DNA from: Aquimarina mytili
GTDB taxonomy: Bacteria > Bacteroidota > Bacteroidia > Flavobacteriales > Flavobacteriaceae
Assembly: GCF_016735115.1 (NCBI RefSeq)
Contig: NZ_JAERQJ010000002.1
Location: 186,001 to 250,000, forward strand
DNA: 64,000 bases
Reading direction: 5' to 3'
Shown: positions 1 through 8,139 of the stretch, piece by piece
How the letters are laid out: every line of letters begins with the position of its first letter
How positions within the stretch are numbered: position 1 is the stretch's first letter
Notes under the pieces: model-generated
Database searches by the model: none
What the model was told of the DNA's origin: nothing
The model's input: the letters and a program-made list of their open reading frames with translations, nothing else
Made by a program: the position numbers and the translations under genes

Positions 1-516
1 GGTAAACCAGAAGGTGAACGCAATCGGGCAATGATAGAAACCTTATACGGATGCGGATTACGAGTTAGCGAACTTATAGAATTAAAGCTTTCTAATCTTT
101 TTTTTGATGAAGGGTTTATAAGTGTTACAGGAAAAGGAAATAAACAACGCTTCGTACCGATTGCAGAGAATACTCAAAAGTTTATTACAATCTATAAAAA
201 CGAAATACGAAACCATATTGCCATACAAAAAGGGTTTGAAGATACCTTATTCTTAAATCGAAGAGGAAAACAATTAACTCGAGCTATGGTTTTTACCATC
301 GTAAAACGATTGGTTGAAAAATCTGGAATACATAAAACAGTAAGTCCGCATACCTTTAGACACTCTTTTGCAACGCATTTATTAGAAAACGGTGCGGATT
401 TAAGAGCTATACAACTTATGCTTGGTCATGAAAGTATAACCACCACAGAAATTTATATGCATATCGACCGAAGCCACTTAAGCGAAGTTATTCATAATTT
501 TCATCCAAGAAAGTAG
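1..516 (+). CDS. xerD: Tyrosine recombinase XerD, C-terminal part (5' end outside window)
   Basis: Site-specific tyrosine recombinase that, with a partner, resolves chromosome dimers at dif during cell division. The frame is open from base 1, so the N-terminal SAM-like domain lies outside the window and only the catalytic domain (171 residues) is seen. All catalytic residues are visible: Arg in GLRVSEL (about residue 21), Lys in TGKGNKQR, His/Arg in HTFRHSFATHL, His in LGHES and the nucleophile Tyr in TEIYMHID. The spacing and the short tail after the Tyr fit XerC/XerD rather than a phage integrase, and no att site or phage gene is nearby. XerC cannot be fully excluded from this half. The next gene starts 2 bases after the stop. 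Confidence 0.9.
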   Translation, partial: GKPEGERNRAMIETLYGCGLRVSELIELKLSNLFFDEGFISVTGKGNKQRFVPIAENTQKFITIYKNEIRNHIAIQKGFEDTLFLNRRGKQLTRAMVFTIVKRLVEKSGIHKTVSPHTFRHSFATHLLENGADLRAIQLMLGHESITTTEIYMHIDRSHLSEVIHNFHPRK

Positions 517-518
517 AT

Positions 519-1475
519 ATGAATCACAGCCGTTTAAGATCATCTATTTTCTCGATTATATTTTTATACTGTTCAATATTATATTCTCAAAAATTGCAAG
601 TGGATGGAGGGGTTCTTCTTAATGCCGAAATCACCCTTGGAAATCAAAATCAATGGCTAAAACTGGGGCTTTTTGGATTTGGCACGATAAATTATGGAGA
701 TATATCTTTAGAGAGTGGGATATCATTTGCCTCTTATCAGTTTATTAAACGCCATACAATGAGAATATCAGGATTGGCATATTCTTATGAGTTTTTTGCA
801 TTAGGAGGAATAGGAAAAAACAGTAATCTTTTGGGTTCTTCTGTTTCCAACATGAATACCTCAGTTTTATTTAACCCCTATGGAAAAGGAGGTTTCAATG
901 GTTTAGGATTTGGATTTGGCAAAGATTTTTTACCTAAAGAATTAAAAACTTATGGAATAAGGAGAGGAGCATTATTATTAAGGTTTAGCAATGCAAATCA
1001 TAACATTCATTTTGCGTTTCTTAATGATTTTAAAATAGGCTGGTTTAATGGATCCAGAACAGATTATGGCGTAACGGGTTCACTAGATATTGGGTTTTCA
1101 AAAATTGAAGACCTTAATACTATTTATCAGCTCGGATTAGGAGTAGATCTTTTTACCCCTAGACCTGATTATAGCAAATCCCCAAGAAACCCCATAAACT
1201 CTGATGATAGCAGAAAAAATGTATGGTATACTTTGCCTCCATTTAAAAGCTTATTTTATGGAAACATATACACTTATGGGACGTATCAAAAGGATAATTA
1301 TACGCTACATACAAAATTAGGGATGAATAGCCAAAAAGCAGGCGCCTATATTCAAAACACATTGCATGATGGTATTGGTTTAAATCCTCGATTTCCATGG
1401 CGAGTAGATGTGAAAGATAAATTGTATATAGAAATTTCTGGAAACGTTCTCTTAAAAGAAAATACTAATGACTAG
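519..1475 (+). CDS. Exported beta-rich protein, probable outer-membrane/surface protein
   Basis: A 318-residue protein of unknown function. The N-terminus is a clear signal peptide (hydrophobic residues 10-22, IFSIIFLYCSILYS, then QK). The body is rich in Gly and aromatic residues with alternating hydrophobic stretches (for example LGFGFGKDFLP and YGVTGSLDIGF), as in outer-membrane barrels. The second half, with GSLDIGF, GLGVDLFTPRPDY and a block of aromatic and polar residues, faintly recalls Bacteroidota proteins annotated as 'polymorphic toxin type 23 domain'; I offer that only as a possibility. It begins 2 bases after xerD and its last 8 bases overlap the start of the LRR lipoprotein, so the three are likely co-transcribed and the last two translationally coupled. 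Confidence 0.7.
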   Translation: MNHSRLRSSIFSIIFLYCSILYSQKLQVDGGVLLNAEITLGNQNQWLKLGLFGFGTINYGDISLESGISFASYQFIKRHTMRISGLAYSYEFFALGGIGKNSNLLGSSVSNMNTSVLFNPYGKGGFNGLGFGFGKDFLPKELKTYGIRRGALLLRFSNANHNIHFAFLNDFKIGWFNGSRTDYGVTGSLDIGFSKIEDLNTIYQLGLGVDLFTPRPDYSKSPRNPINSDDSRKNVWYTLPPFKSLFYGNIYTYGTYQKDNYTLHTKLGMNSQKAGAYIQNTLHDGIGLNPRFPWRVDVKDKLYIEISGNVLLKENTND

Positions 1476-2409
1476 AAAACTTTCATTTTTTACAGGATTG
1501 TTTTTATTGGTATTTTTTACCTGTTGTAATACATATGTCAATTTTTATAGTCATACGTATACATCTATTCCAAATACCGATACCACTAAAGTTTATCGAT
1601 TAGATTTAAGTTATCAAAACCTGGATTCTTTACCTGATAATATCTCAAAGATAGAATCTTTAAAAATGCTAAACATTAGTGGTAATTCAAACATAGACTT
1701 AACAAGAGTGTTTCAAAAAATAGCATCAAAAGAAAGTTTAGAAATATTAATTCTTGACAGTTTAGCTATATCAAGTATCCCGAAATCTATAAGCGAGTTT
1801 TCAAATCTGAAACAATTGTCAATTGCATATAATCCAGATTTAGAACTTAAACAAGTTTTTGAAATTATTCCAAAAGATCAATTAGAATTTTTAAACCTTA
1901 AAGGGAATAATATTAAAAATTTACCTAATAATATCATTAAACTAAAAGCTTTAAAGGATCTAAACCTTTCATATAATACAATAACAGATTCTAATAGCTA
2001 TACTCTTTTAGGTCAATTACCAAAATTGTATTCGCTATGGATTGATAATAATAATTTAGAAGAGTTACCCGAAACCATAGGTCATCTTAGACAATTGCGA
2101 TTTCTCTATATAGATCAAAATAAATTAAAGATGCTACCAAATTCAATGTCCAAAATGAGTAAGTTATGGGTAGTTCATGCAGGTTACAATAAGTTTCAGG
2201 AATTGCCTATTGTTTTTACTGAAATGCGCTCTTTATTTATGGCACATATCAACAACAATAATATTAGATCTATTCCGCAAGTTTATGAATCTGCCAAATA
2301 CCCATTAGCAGGTTTAATTTTAGATAACAATCCTATATCAGAAAAAGAGCGCATAAAAGCTAAAAAAATATTTAAGGGATTTTTTCTACTATCTTTTGAA
2401 CAGAAATAA
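1468..2409 (+). CDS. Leucine-rich-repeat lipoprotein
   Basis: A 313-residue lipoprotein. The signal peptide ends in a lipobox (LVFFTCC, acylated Cys about residue 19-20), so it should be anchored in a membrane. From about residue 45 to 295 there are roughly eight to ten leucine-rich repeats of about 23 residues with the bacterial pattern LxxLxLxxNxLxxLPxxI (for example LWIDNNNLEELPETIG and LRFLYIDQNKLKMLP). Such repeats bind proteins; the partner is unknown. The gene overlaps the preceding exported-protein gene by 8 bases in another frame, which suggests coupled translation and perhaps a physical pair. It converges with nnr, 19 bases apart, with no clear terminator between them. Confidence 0.85.
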   Translation: MTRKLSFFTGLFLLVFFTCCNTYVNFYSHTYTSIPNTDTTKVYRLDLSYQNLDSLPDNISKIESLKMLNISGNSNIDLTRVFQKIASKESLEILILDSLAISSIPKSISEFSNLKQLSIAYNPDLELKQVFEIIPKDQLEFLNLKGNNIKNLPNNIIKLKALKDLNLSYNTITDSNSYTLLGQLPKLYSLWIDNNNLEELPETIGHLRQLRFLYIDQNKLKMLPNSMSKMSKLWVVHAGYNKFQELPIVFTEMRSLFMAHINNNNIRSIPQVYESAKYPLAGLILDNNPISEKERIKAKKIFKGFFLLSFEQK

Positions 2410-2428
2410 AACTATTGAGAAATTAAAA

Positions 2429-3961
2429 TTAAGATTTTTCTTTTCTTATATCCGGTGTCTTAAACAATCCCAAAAAGGCCAAACCAATTTTTGAAATAAT
2501 ATCTGAAGCCATTAGCGATTCAAAACCAGTTTCTAATGCAACGATATCCCCTGCACTTCCATGTAAATACACTCCAAAAACTGTAGCTTGCAAGGCATCG
2601 TATCCTTGAGATAGTAGCCCTGTAATAATTCCTGTTAACACATCACCACTTCCTGCGGTTGCCATACCAGGATTCCCTGTATTATTTATATACATTTGAT
2701 CACCATAAATTATTAAAGAATTAGCTCCTTTTATAACCACAATACAACGATGTTTTTTAGAAAATGATTTTGTCTTTTCTATTTTCTCAAAATCATCTTT
2801 CCACGCTCCTATCAGTCTTTCTAGCTCTTTTGGATGTGGTGTTAATATTGTATTTTCATTTAGACTTTCGATAAGTTCAGGGTGTTTTGCCAAAATATTG
2901 ATCCCATCGGCATCAATAACTAGTTGCGAAGTATTCTCTTTTAGAAATTCTTCAAAGGCCTTTATTGTTTTTTCACTCGTTCCTATTCCTACTCCAATAC
3001 CTACAGCAGATGGCTTAAAATCTAGTCTAATTTCCGAAAGTTCATCGTCATCATCTGTTATTACCATAGCCTCGGGCACCGATGTCTGTAGCACTTCATA
3101 CCCACATTCTGGAACATAAGCCGTAATTAGACCCGCACCCGTTCTTAAAGCCGCTTTTGTTGCCAAAACTACACTTCCAATTTTACCATAACTCCCTCCT
3201 ACTATAATACTGTGTCCATAATTGCCTTTATGACTATATTTATATCTTGAACGATATAATGGTAATATTTCATTCTTACTAATTAATTCTGCTATTCCTG
3301 GTTGTTGTTGTAAATAATTTTGATCTAATCCTATATCTATGACTTCAAGATCCTGAGTATATATTCCTGTTTGTGGTAAGAAGAAAATTAATTTAGGCGT
3401 TTGAAATGTAACCGTTACACTGGCAAAAATTGCGCCTTGAGGATCATCTGGAGCTTTATCTGCATATAAACCTGAAGGAATATCCACCGATACAGTAAAG
3501 CTTCTAGAAGTATTAATGTGTTTTATTAATGAAGTCACCCATGGTAATAGAGGTCTACTAAGTCCGATACCAAAAATAGCATCAATCACCATATCCTTTG
3601 AGTTAATTTCTGGAAAATCTTCTTCAGATTTTATTTGAATAGGCCATTCTTTGGAAATATCTTTAAAGCGATCATAATTTACCAAAAATTCTTTGGAGCG
3701 GTTATCACTGAAGTTAACTATATACACCTTTACATTATAACCATGTTCAACTAATAATCTTGAAATAACCAACCCATCACCTCCGTTGTTACCTAATCCG
3801 CAAAACACATGAACAAGCATTGGAGCTCCTTGTAATTTCTCATGAATAAGATTGAATACTTTTGTAGCGGCATGCTCCATTAATTCTAATGAAGTTATGT
3901 TCTTGGATTGCATGGTTGCTTCATCGGCCTTTCGCATTTGCTGCGCAGAAAATATTTTCAT
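2429..3961 (-). CDS. nnr: Bifunctional NAD(P)H-hydrate epimerase / ADP-dependent dehydratase
   Basis: Cytoplasmic metabolite-repair enzyme that restores damaged NAD(P)HX. The N-terminal YjeF_N domain (about residues 1-215) epimerises S/R-NAD(P)HX and carries the GLGNNGGDGLVISR nucleotide loop. The C-terminal ribokinase-like domain (about 235-500) is the ADP-dependent dehydratase, with KGNYGHSIIVGGSYGKIG, VIDADGINILA, LTPHPKELERL and the NPGMATAGSGDVLTG anion-hole motif. Length (510 aa) is normal for the fused form. ATG start at 3961 gives the canonical MKIFSAQQMRKADE. It is transcribed alone, convergent with the LRR gene and divergent from the thr operon. Confidence 0.95.
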   Translation of the reverse strand: MKIFSAQQMRKADEATMQSKNITSLELMEHAATKVFNLIHEKLQGAPMLVHVFCGLGNNGGDGLVISRLLVEHGYNVKVYIVNFSDNRSKEFLVNYDRFKDISKEWPIQIKSEEDFPEINSKDMVIDAIFGIGLSRPLLPWVTSLIKHINTSRSFTVSVDIPSGLYADKAPDDPQGAIFASVTVTFQTPKLIFFLPQTGIYTQDLEVIDIGLDQNYLQQQPGIAELISKNEILPLYRSRYKYSHKGNYGHSIIVGGSYGKIGSVVLATKAALRTGAGLITAYVPECGYEVLQTSVPEAMVITDDDDELSEIRLDFKPSAVGIGVGIGTSEKTIKAFEEFLKENTSQLVIDADGINILAKHPELIESLNENTILTPHPKELERLIGAWKDDFEKIEKTKSFSKKHRCIVVIKGANSLIIYGDQMYINNTGNPGMATAGSGDVLTGIITGLLSQGYDALQATVFGVYLHGSAGDIVALETGFESLMASDIISKIGLAFLGLFKTPDIRKEKS

Positions 3962-4145
3962 GTATCTATTTTAGTTTAGTATAGCAATGTTACAATAACA
4001 TAGAAATTAATACCAGTTTGGTAGCATCACAGTTGCGGTTTGATATTTTTATTAGGAATTCTATAATGAAATAAGTCTTAAATTACTGAATTAACAAAAG
4101 TTTAAGGATAGTATTAATTTAATTTTCTCTAAAAGTAAAAAATTA

Positions 4146-4153
4146 TACATTTG
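4146..4153 (+). promoter_or_regulatory. -7 element of the thr operon promoter
   Basis: TACATTTG matches the Bacteroidota -7 consensus TAnnTTTG. No TTG lies at the expected distance upstream, so this is half a promoter. It would start transcription near 4160, just before the leader ORF, leaving about 218 bases of leader before thrA. The rest of the gap between nnr and this site (3962-4145) is AT-rich and I see nothing else in it. Confidence 0.5.
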
Positions 4154-4175
4154 AATTAAAATATAAGGCAAACTA

Positions 4176-4286
4176 ATGTTTAGTACAGTAGCTATCATAA
4201 TTTTTTTAACCATATTAGGAATGATTATCATTTCTGGGGCAACTTCTATTACACGTACTACAACAATTATTACCCTTAGGGGTTAA
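4176..4286 (+). CDS. Putative threonine operon leader peptide
   Basis: A 36-codon ORF between the promoter and thrA, too short for normal gene calls. After a hydrophobic N-terminus its last 14 residues read TSITRTTTIITLRG: six Thr and three Ile codons before an RG end and a TAA stop. The inner ATG at 4221 would give a 21-residue peptide, the same length as the E. coli ThrL. Thr and Ile are the amino acids expected to regulate this pathway, so ribosome stalling could control thrA-thrB-rid-thrC. The stop lies 91 bases before the thrA ATG. A classical U-tracted terminator is not visible in between, so the mechanism is open; a small membrane peptide is the alternative. Confidence 0.6.
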   Translation: MFSTVAIIIFLTILGMIIISGATSITRTTTIITLRG

Positions 4287-4317
4287 TTTATTTTCATATC
4301 ACCAACAAAATGAGTAC

Positions 4318-4334
4318 GTAGTTAATATAACTAC
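4318..4334 (+). promoter_or_regulatory. Short hairpin between leader ORF and thrA
   Basis: A perfect 7-bp inverted repeat with a 3-base loop (GTAGTTA ATA TAACTAC). It is not followed by a T-run, so it is not an intrinsic terminator by itself. It could be one arm of an alternative fold in the threonine leader RNA or shape access to the thrA start 44 bases downstream. Confidence 0.35.
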
Positions 4335-4377
4335 CGAAAGCAAGCCTTAAACATTAATTTCAATTTAAAAATATATT

Positions 4378-6822
4378 ATGAACGTTCTAAAATTTGGAGG
4401 TTCTTCTGTTGCTAATTCAGCGACTATAGAAAATGTAATCGATATCATAAAAAAGCAATCAAAAAAAGCCCCCATATATGTGGTCGTTTCTGCCATGGGT
4501 GGAATAACAGACTTGCTAATACAAGCTGGTAAAGAAGCTTCAGAAAACAATGAAAACTATAAAAAAACACTTTTAGAAATCGAAGAACGGCATTTTACCG
4601 CAATAAAAGAGCTTATTCCGGTGGTTTCACAAAGTGCCGTAATCAGTAAAGTAAAAACAGAATTAAACAAACTGGAATCTTTATGTGTTGGGGTTTTTCT
4701 ACTAAGCGAATTGTCTCCAAAAACCGAAGCTGTAATTGCAAGTTTTGGTGAGATGCTCTCTTCGTATATCATTGTAGAAGCAGCAAAAATTAAAGGGTTA
4801 GACATTGTTCTTAAGGATTCAAGAGATTTTATTATCAAGACAATAAATTCTAAAACTGCTATTGACTACAAAGAAACAAATAATAGAATTCAAGATTTTT
4901 TGAATAATAATGCGCATAAGATTAGTCTTTTTCCTGGGTTTGTTGCAAGAACTCAAGATGGAGAACCTACTACACTAGGAAGAGGTGGTTCTGATTTTAC
5001 CGCTGCTATTCTTGCCGCGGCGGTAGACGCACAAGAACTGCAAATATGGACCGATGTAAGTGGTATGTATACAGCAAATCCTAAGCTTGTAAAGCAAGCA
5101 AGACCGGTTCGTCATATCTCGTATCAGGAAGCAATGGAGCTTTCCCATTTTGGAGCTAAGGTTATTTACCCTCCTACGATACAACCGGTTCTTGAAAAAG
5201 ATATTCCAATTGTAATCAAAAATACTTTTGAACCCGTAGATCAAGGAACTCTTATTACAAGAAAAGTTGATAATAAACAAAATGCCGTAACGGGTATTAC
5301 GCACATTGATGATATAGCCATCTTATCACTAGAAGGCAGTGGAATGATCGGAATTCCGGGATTTTCAAAACGTTTATTCGAAGCACTTTTTTTAGAAAAT
5401 ATAAATGTAATTTTAATTACTCAAGCATCATCAGAACATTCTATATGTTTGGCAGTAGATGTCTCTGAAGCCGAAAGAGCAAAAACAATATTGGATGCTA
5501 CTTTTGAATTTGAGATCTCTAAACACAAAGTAAACCCTGTAAAAATTGAAAATGATGCAGCTATAGTAGCTTTAGTTGGTGATAATATGTATCATCATCA
5601 AGGGCTTAGCGGAAAAATGTTTAGCACCTTAGGTAAAAACAATGTAAACATCAGAGCGATTGCACAAGGTGCATCAGAAAAAAACATCTCTGTTGTTATC
5701 GAGAAAAAGGACATAAAGAAAGCATTAAACACTTTACATGAACGATTTTTTGAAGTAAAAACAAAACAATTAAACTTATTTGTCACTGGGGTTGGTAATG
5801 TTGGAAGTAAGTTAATTGGTCAATTAGAACAACAAAAAAAATACCTCAAAGATAAGTTACGTCTCAAAATTAGAGTTATAGGTCTATCAAATTCTAGAAA
5901 AATGGTTTTTGATGAAAATGGTATCGACTTAAACATCTGGGAAGAATCTCTTGCAAAAGGAAAAAAAGCTAATGCACTTGAGTTTTTTGAGACCGCCAAA
6001 CAAATGAATCTTCGTAACTCAATTTTTGTAGATAATACTGCCAATCCGGATATAGCAAAAGTCTACAAACATTATTTAGGAGAGAGTATGGCCGTAGTTA
6101 CTTGTAATAAGATTGCATGTGCAGATGAATATACTAATTATGAAGAACTACAAGATTTATCCAGAAAATTTAATGCGTCCTTTTTATATGAAACCAATGT
6201 CGGAGCGGGTTTACCAATCATCGATACGCTAAACAATCTAATTGCATCAGGTGATAATATTCACAAAATACAAGCGGTTCTATCTGGTAGTTTAAATTTT
6301 GTATTCAATAATTATGCAGAGGGTGTAACATTTCATGATATTGTAAAGCAAGCTCAGGAAGAAGGGTATACTGAGCCCGATCCCAAAATCGATCTTAGCG
6401 GAGTTGATGTCGCTCGTAAGATCCTTATCTTAGCTCGTGAAAGTGGAAAAGTTATGGAGCTCGAAAATATTGAAAAAGAAGCTTTTTTACCGCAAGAGAG
6501 TTTGGATACAGCAAACGTTAAAGACTTTTTTGATTCGCTAAAAGAAAATGAAGATCATTTTAAAGCTATCTTAAATGAAGCAAATTCAAAGGATTGTCGC
6601 TTAAAATATGTTGCTCAATATGAAAATGAAAAAGCAAAAGTAGGGCTACAGTATATCCCAGCAGATCATCCATTTTATAACCTTGAAGGAAGCGATAACA
6701 TTGTGCTTTTTTATACGGATCGATATCCAAAACAACCCTTAATTGTAAAAGGAGCCGGCGCAGGTGCAGATGTTACTGCTTCAGGAATCTTTGCTGATAT
6801 TATACGAATTGGTAAAAAGTAG
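4378..6822 (+). CDS. thrA: Bifunctional aspartate kinase / homoserine dehydrogenase
   Basis: Catalyses the first and third steps from aspartate to threonine/homoserine. Residues 1-300 form the aspartokinase domain (MNVLKFGGSSVANS phosphate-binding start; LGRGGSDFTAAILA; WTDVSGMYTANP). Residues about 310-460 carry paired ACT regulatory domains, the usual site of threonine inhibition. Residues about 465-814 are homoserine dehydrogenase (FVTGVGNVGSKLIGQL NAD loop, ETNVGAGLPIIDTL, VLSGSLNFVFNN, EPDPKIDLSGVDVARK, KGAGAGADVTASGIF). Length 814 aa is typical of ThrA. It is the first structural gene of the operon, 6 bases before thrB, and is preceded by the Thr/Ile leader ORF. Confidence 0.97.
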   Translation: MNVLKFGGSSVANSATIENVIDIIKKQSKKAPIYVVVSAMGGITDLLIQAGKEASENNENYKKTLLEIEERHFTAIKELIPVVSQSAVISKVKTELNKLESLCVGVFLLSELSPKTEAVIASFGEMLSSYIIVEAAKIKGLDIVLKDSRDFIIKTINSKTAIDYKETNNRIQDFLNNNAHKISLFPGFVARTQDGEPTTLGRGGSDFTAAILAAAVDAQELQIWTDVSGMYTANPKLVKQARPVRHISYQEAMELSHFGAKVIYPPTIQPVLEKDIPIVIKNTFEPVDQGTLITRKVDNKQNAVTGITHIDDIAILSLEGSGMIGIPGFSKRLFEALFLENINVILITQASSEHSICLAVDVSEAERAKTILDATFEFEISKHKVNPVKIENDAAIVALVGDNMYHHQGLSGKMFSTLGKNNVNIRAIAQGASEKNISVVIEKKDIKKALNTLHERFFEVKTKQLNLFVTGVGNVGSKLIGQLEQQKKYLKDKLRLKIRVIGLSNSRKMVFDENGIDLNIWEESLAKGKKANALEFFETAKQMNLRNSIFVDNTANPDIAKVYKHYLGESMAVVTCNKIACADEYTNYEELQDLSRKFNASFLYETNVGAGLPIIDTLNNLIASGDNIHKIQAVLSGSLNFVFNNYAEGVTFHDIVKQAQEEGYTEPDPKIDLSGVDVARKILILARESGKVMELENIEKEAFLPQESLDTANVKDFFDSLKENEDHFKAILNEANSKDCRLKYVAQYENEKAKVGLQYIPADHPFYNLEGSDNIVLFYTDRYPKQPLIVKGAGAGADVTASGIFADIIRIGKK

Positions 6823-6828
6823 ATCAAA

Positions 6829-7752
6829 ATGAAAAGTGTAAAAATATTTGCTCCCGCTACTGTAGCCAACCTTTCTTGTGGATTTGATGTTTTGGGATGC
6901 TGCTTAGATACTGTAGGGGACGAAATGAAGATTTCTCTTACCAACAGTAATGAAGTGAAGATTACTAAAATTGATGGAGCAAACCTTCCCCTTGAAACGC
7001 ACAAAAATGTTGCAGGTGTAGCAGTAGAAGCCTTATTAGCATCATATGAAAAAAAAGTAGGTGTAGATATTGAAATCTATAAAAAAATTAAAGCCGGTAG
7101 TGGTATAGGAAGTAGTGCTGCCAGTAGTGCAGGCGCCGTGTGGGCAGTAAATCATCTTTTAGAAAATCCTTTTACAGCTCAAGAATTGGTACAATTTGCT
7201 ATGGAAGGCGAAAAATTAGCTAGTGGTAATGCCCATGCAGATAATGTAGCTCCTGCCCTCTTGGGTGGATTTACACTAGTACGAAGTTATGAACCCCTGG
7301 ATGTAATCAAGCTTCATACACCAAAGGATTTGGTAATGACAGTAATTCACCCTCAAATCGAAGTAAAAACTTCAGATTCACGATCAATAATCAAACATAA
7401 CGTATCCTTAAAACAAGCTATTCAACAATGGGGTAATGTCGGAGGATTAGTTACAGGGTTATTTACTGAAGATTATGATCTAATTGGTCGCAGTCTTCAA
7501 GATGTAATCATTGAACCCCTAAGGTCAATCTTAATTCCCGAATTTGATACCGTAAAAAAGGAGGTTATAGCAAAAGGAGCTTTAGGTTGTGGTATATCGG
7601 GTTCTGGTCCGTCTATTTTTGCTTTAAGTAAAGGAGAGCAAACTGCAAACATAGTGGCAGAAGCCATACAAGAAGTGTACAGTAAAACAGGACTTGATTA
7701 CGACATTCATGTATCCAAGATTAATAGTCAAGGAGTCAAAATAATTGATTAA
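6829..7752 (+). CDS. thrB: Homoserine kinase
   Basis: GHMP-family kinase that phosphorylates homoserine to O-phosphohomoserine, the substrate of ThrC. The N-terminus VKIFAPATVANLSCGFDVLG is the typical ThrB motif. The ATP-binding loop is KAGSGIGSSAASSAGA (about residues 88-103), and the C-terminal GHMP motif is GCGISGSGPSIFAL. Length 307 aa is normal. It lies 6 bases after thrA and 3 bases before the Rid gene, so it is clearly inside one operon. Confidence 0.97.
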   Translation: MKSVKIFAPATVANLSCGFDVLGCCLDTVGDEMKISLTNSNEVKITKIDGANLPLETHKNVAGVAVEALLASYEKKVGVDIEIYKKIKAGSGIGSSAASSAGAVWAVNHLLENPFTAQELVQFAMEGEKLASGNAHADNVAPALLGGFTLVRSYEPLDVIKLHTPKDLVMTVIHPQIEVKTSDSRSIIKHNVSLKQAIQQWGNVGGLVTGLFTEDYDLIGRSLQDVIIEPLRSILIPEFDTVKKEVIAKGALGCGISGSGPSIFALSKGEQTANIVAEAIQEVYSKTGLDYDIHVSKINSQGVKIID

Positions 7753-7755
7753 AAA

Positions 7756-8118
7756 ATGAAGGAAATCAAAAAAATATCAAGTGGTGCTCCCTGGGAAGAT
7801 ATTGTAGGATATTCTAGAGCTATAAAAGTAGGTAATACTATAGAAATAGCCGGCACTACAGCAGAAGGTAAAGATGAATACGAGCAAACCGTAGCAATTA
7901 TCAAAATTGCCGAAAAAGCTTTAAAGGAACTTGGAGCCGATTTAAGCAATGTAATTAGAACCAGAATGTACTGTACCAATATTTCAAATTGGGAAAAAAT
8001 TGGTAAAGCGCATGGTGAGTTTTTTCGCGAAATAAAACCAACAGCTACAATGGTTGAAGTCTCTAAATTGATTTCGCCAAACATTTTAGTGGAAATAGAA
8101 TTTTCTGCAATACTCTAA
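7756..8118 (+). CDS. Rid-family (YjgF/YER057c/UK114) protein without the catalytic Arg
   Basis: A 120-residue protein of the Rid family, whose archetype RidA hydrolyses reactive enamines released by threonine/serine dehydratases. The fold signature is present (GNTIEIAGTT, RTRMYCTNI, ILVEIEFSAIL). At the position of the RidA catalytic arginine, in the segment PARSCVEV of E. coli, this protein reads PTATMVEV, so the Arg is replaced. Family studies assign members lacking this Arg to subfamilies without enamine deaminase activity, so its reaction is unknown. It lies between thrB and thrC (3 and 21 bases), which ties it to threonine synthesis. Confidence 0.9.
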   Translation: MKEIKKISSGAPWEDIVGYSRAIKVGNTIEIAGTTAEGKDEYEQTVAIIKIAEKALKELGADLSNVIRTRMYCTNISNWEKIGKAHGEFFREIKPTATMVEVSKLISPNILVEIEFSAIL

Positions 8119-8139
8119 TACGATAAAGAATATATACTA

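Noticed and set aside
1..516. Phage or transposon integrase rather than Xer recombinase
   Set aside because: No att-like repeats, tRNA or phage genes nearby; motif spacing fits XerD and it reads into ordinary chromosomal genes.
4287..4377. Classical intrinsic attenuator terminator before thrA
   Set aside because: The only clear hairpin (7 bp at 4318-4334) has no T-run after it, so I do not call a terminator.
7749..8084. 111-codon ORF antisense to the Rid gene
   Set aside because: Shadow of the real gene, which has family motifs and operon spacing.
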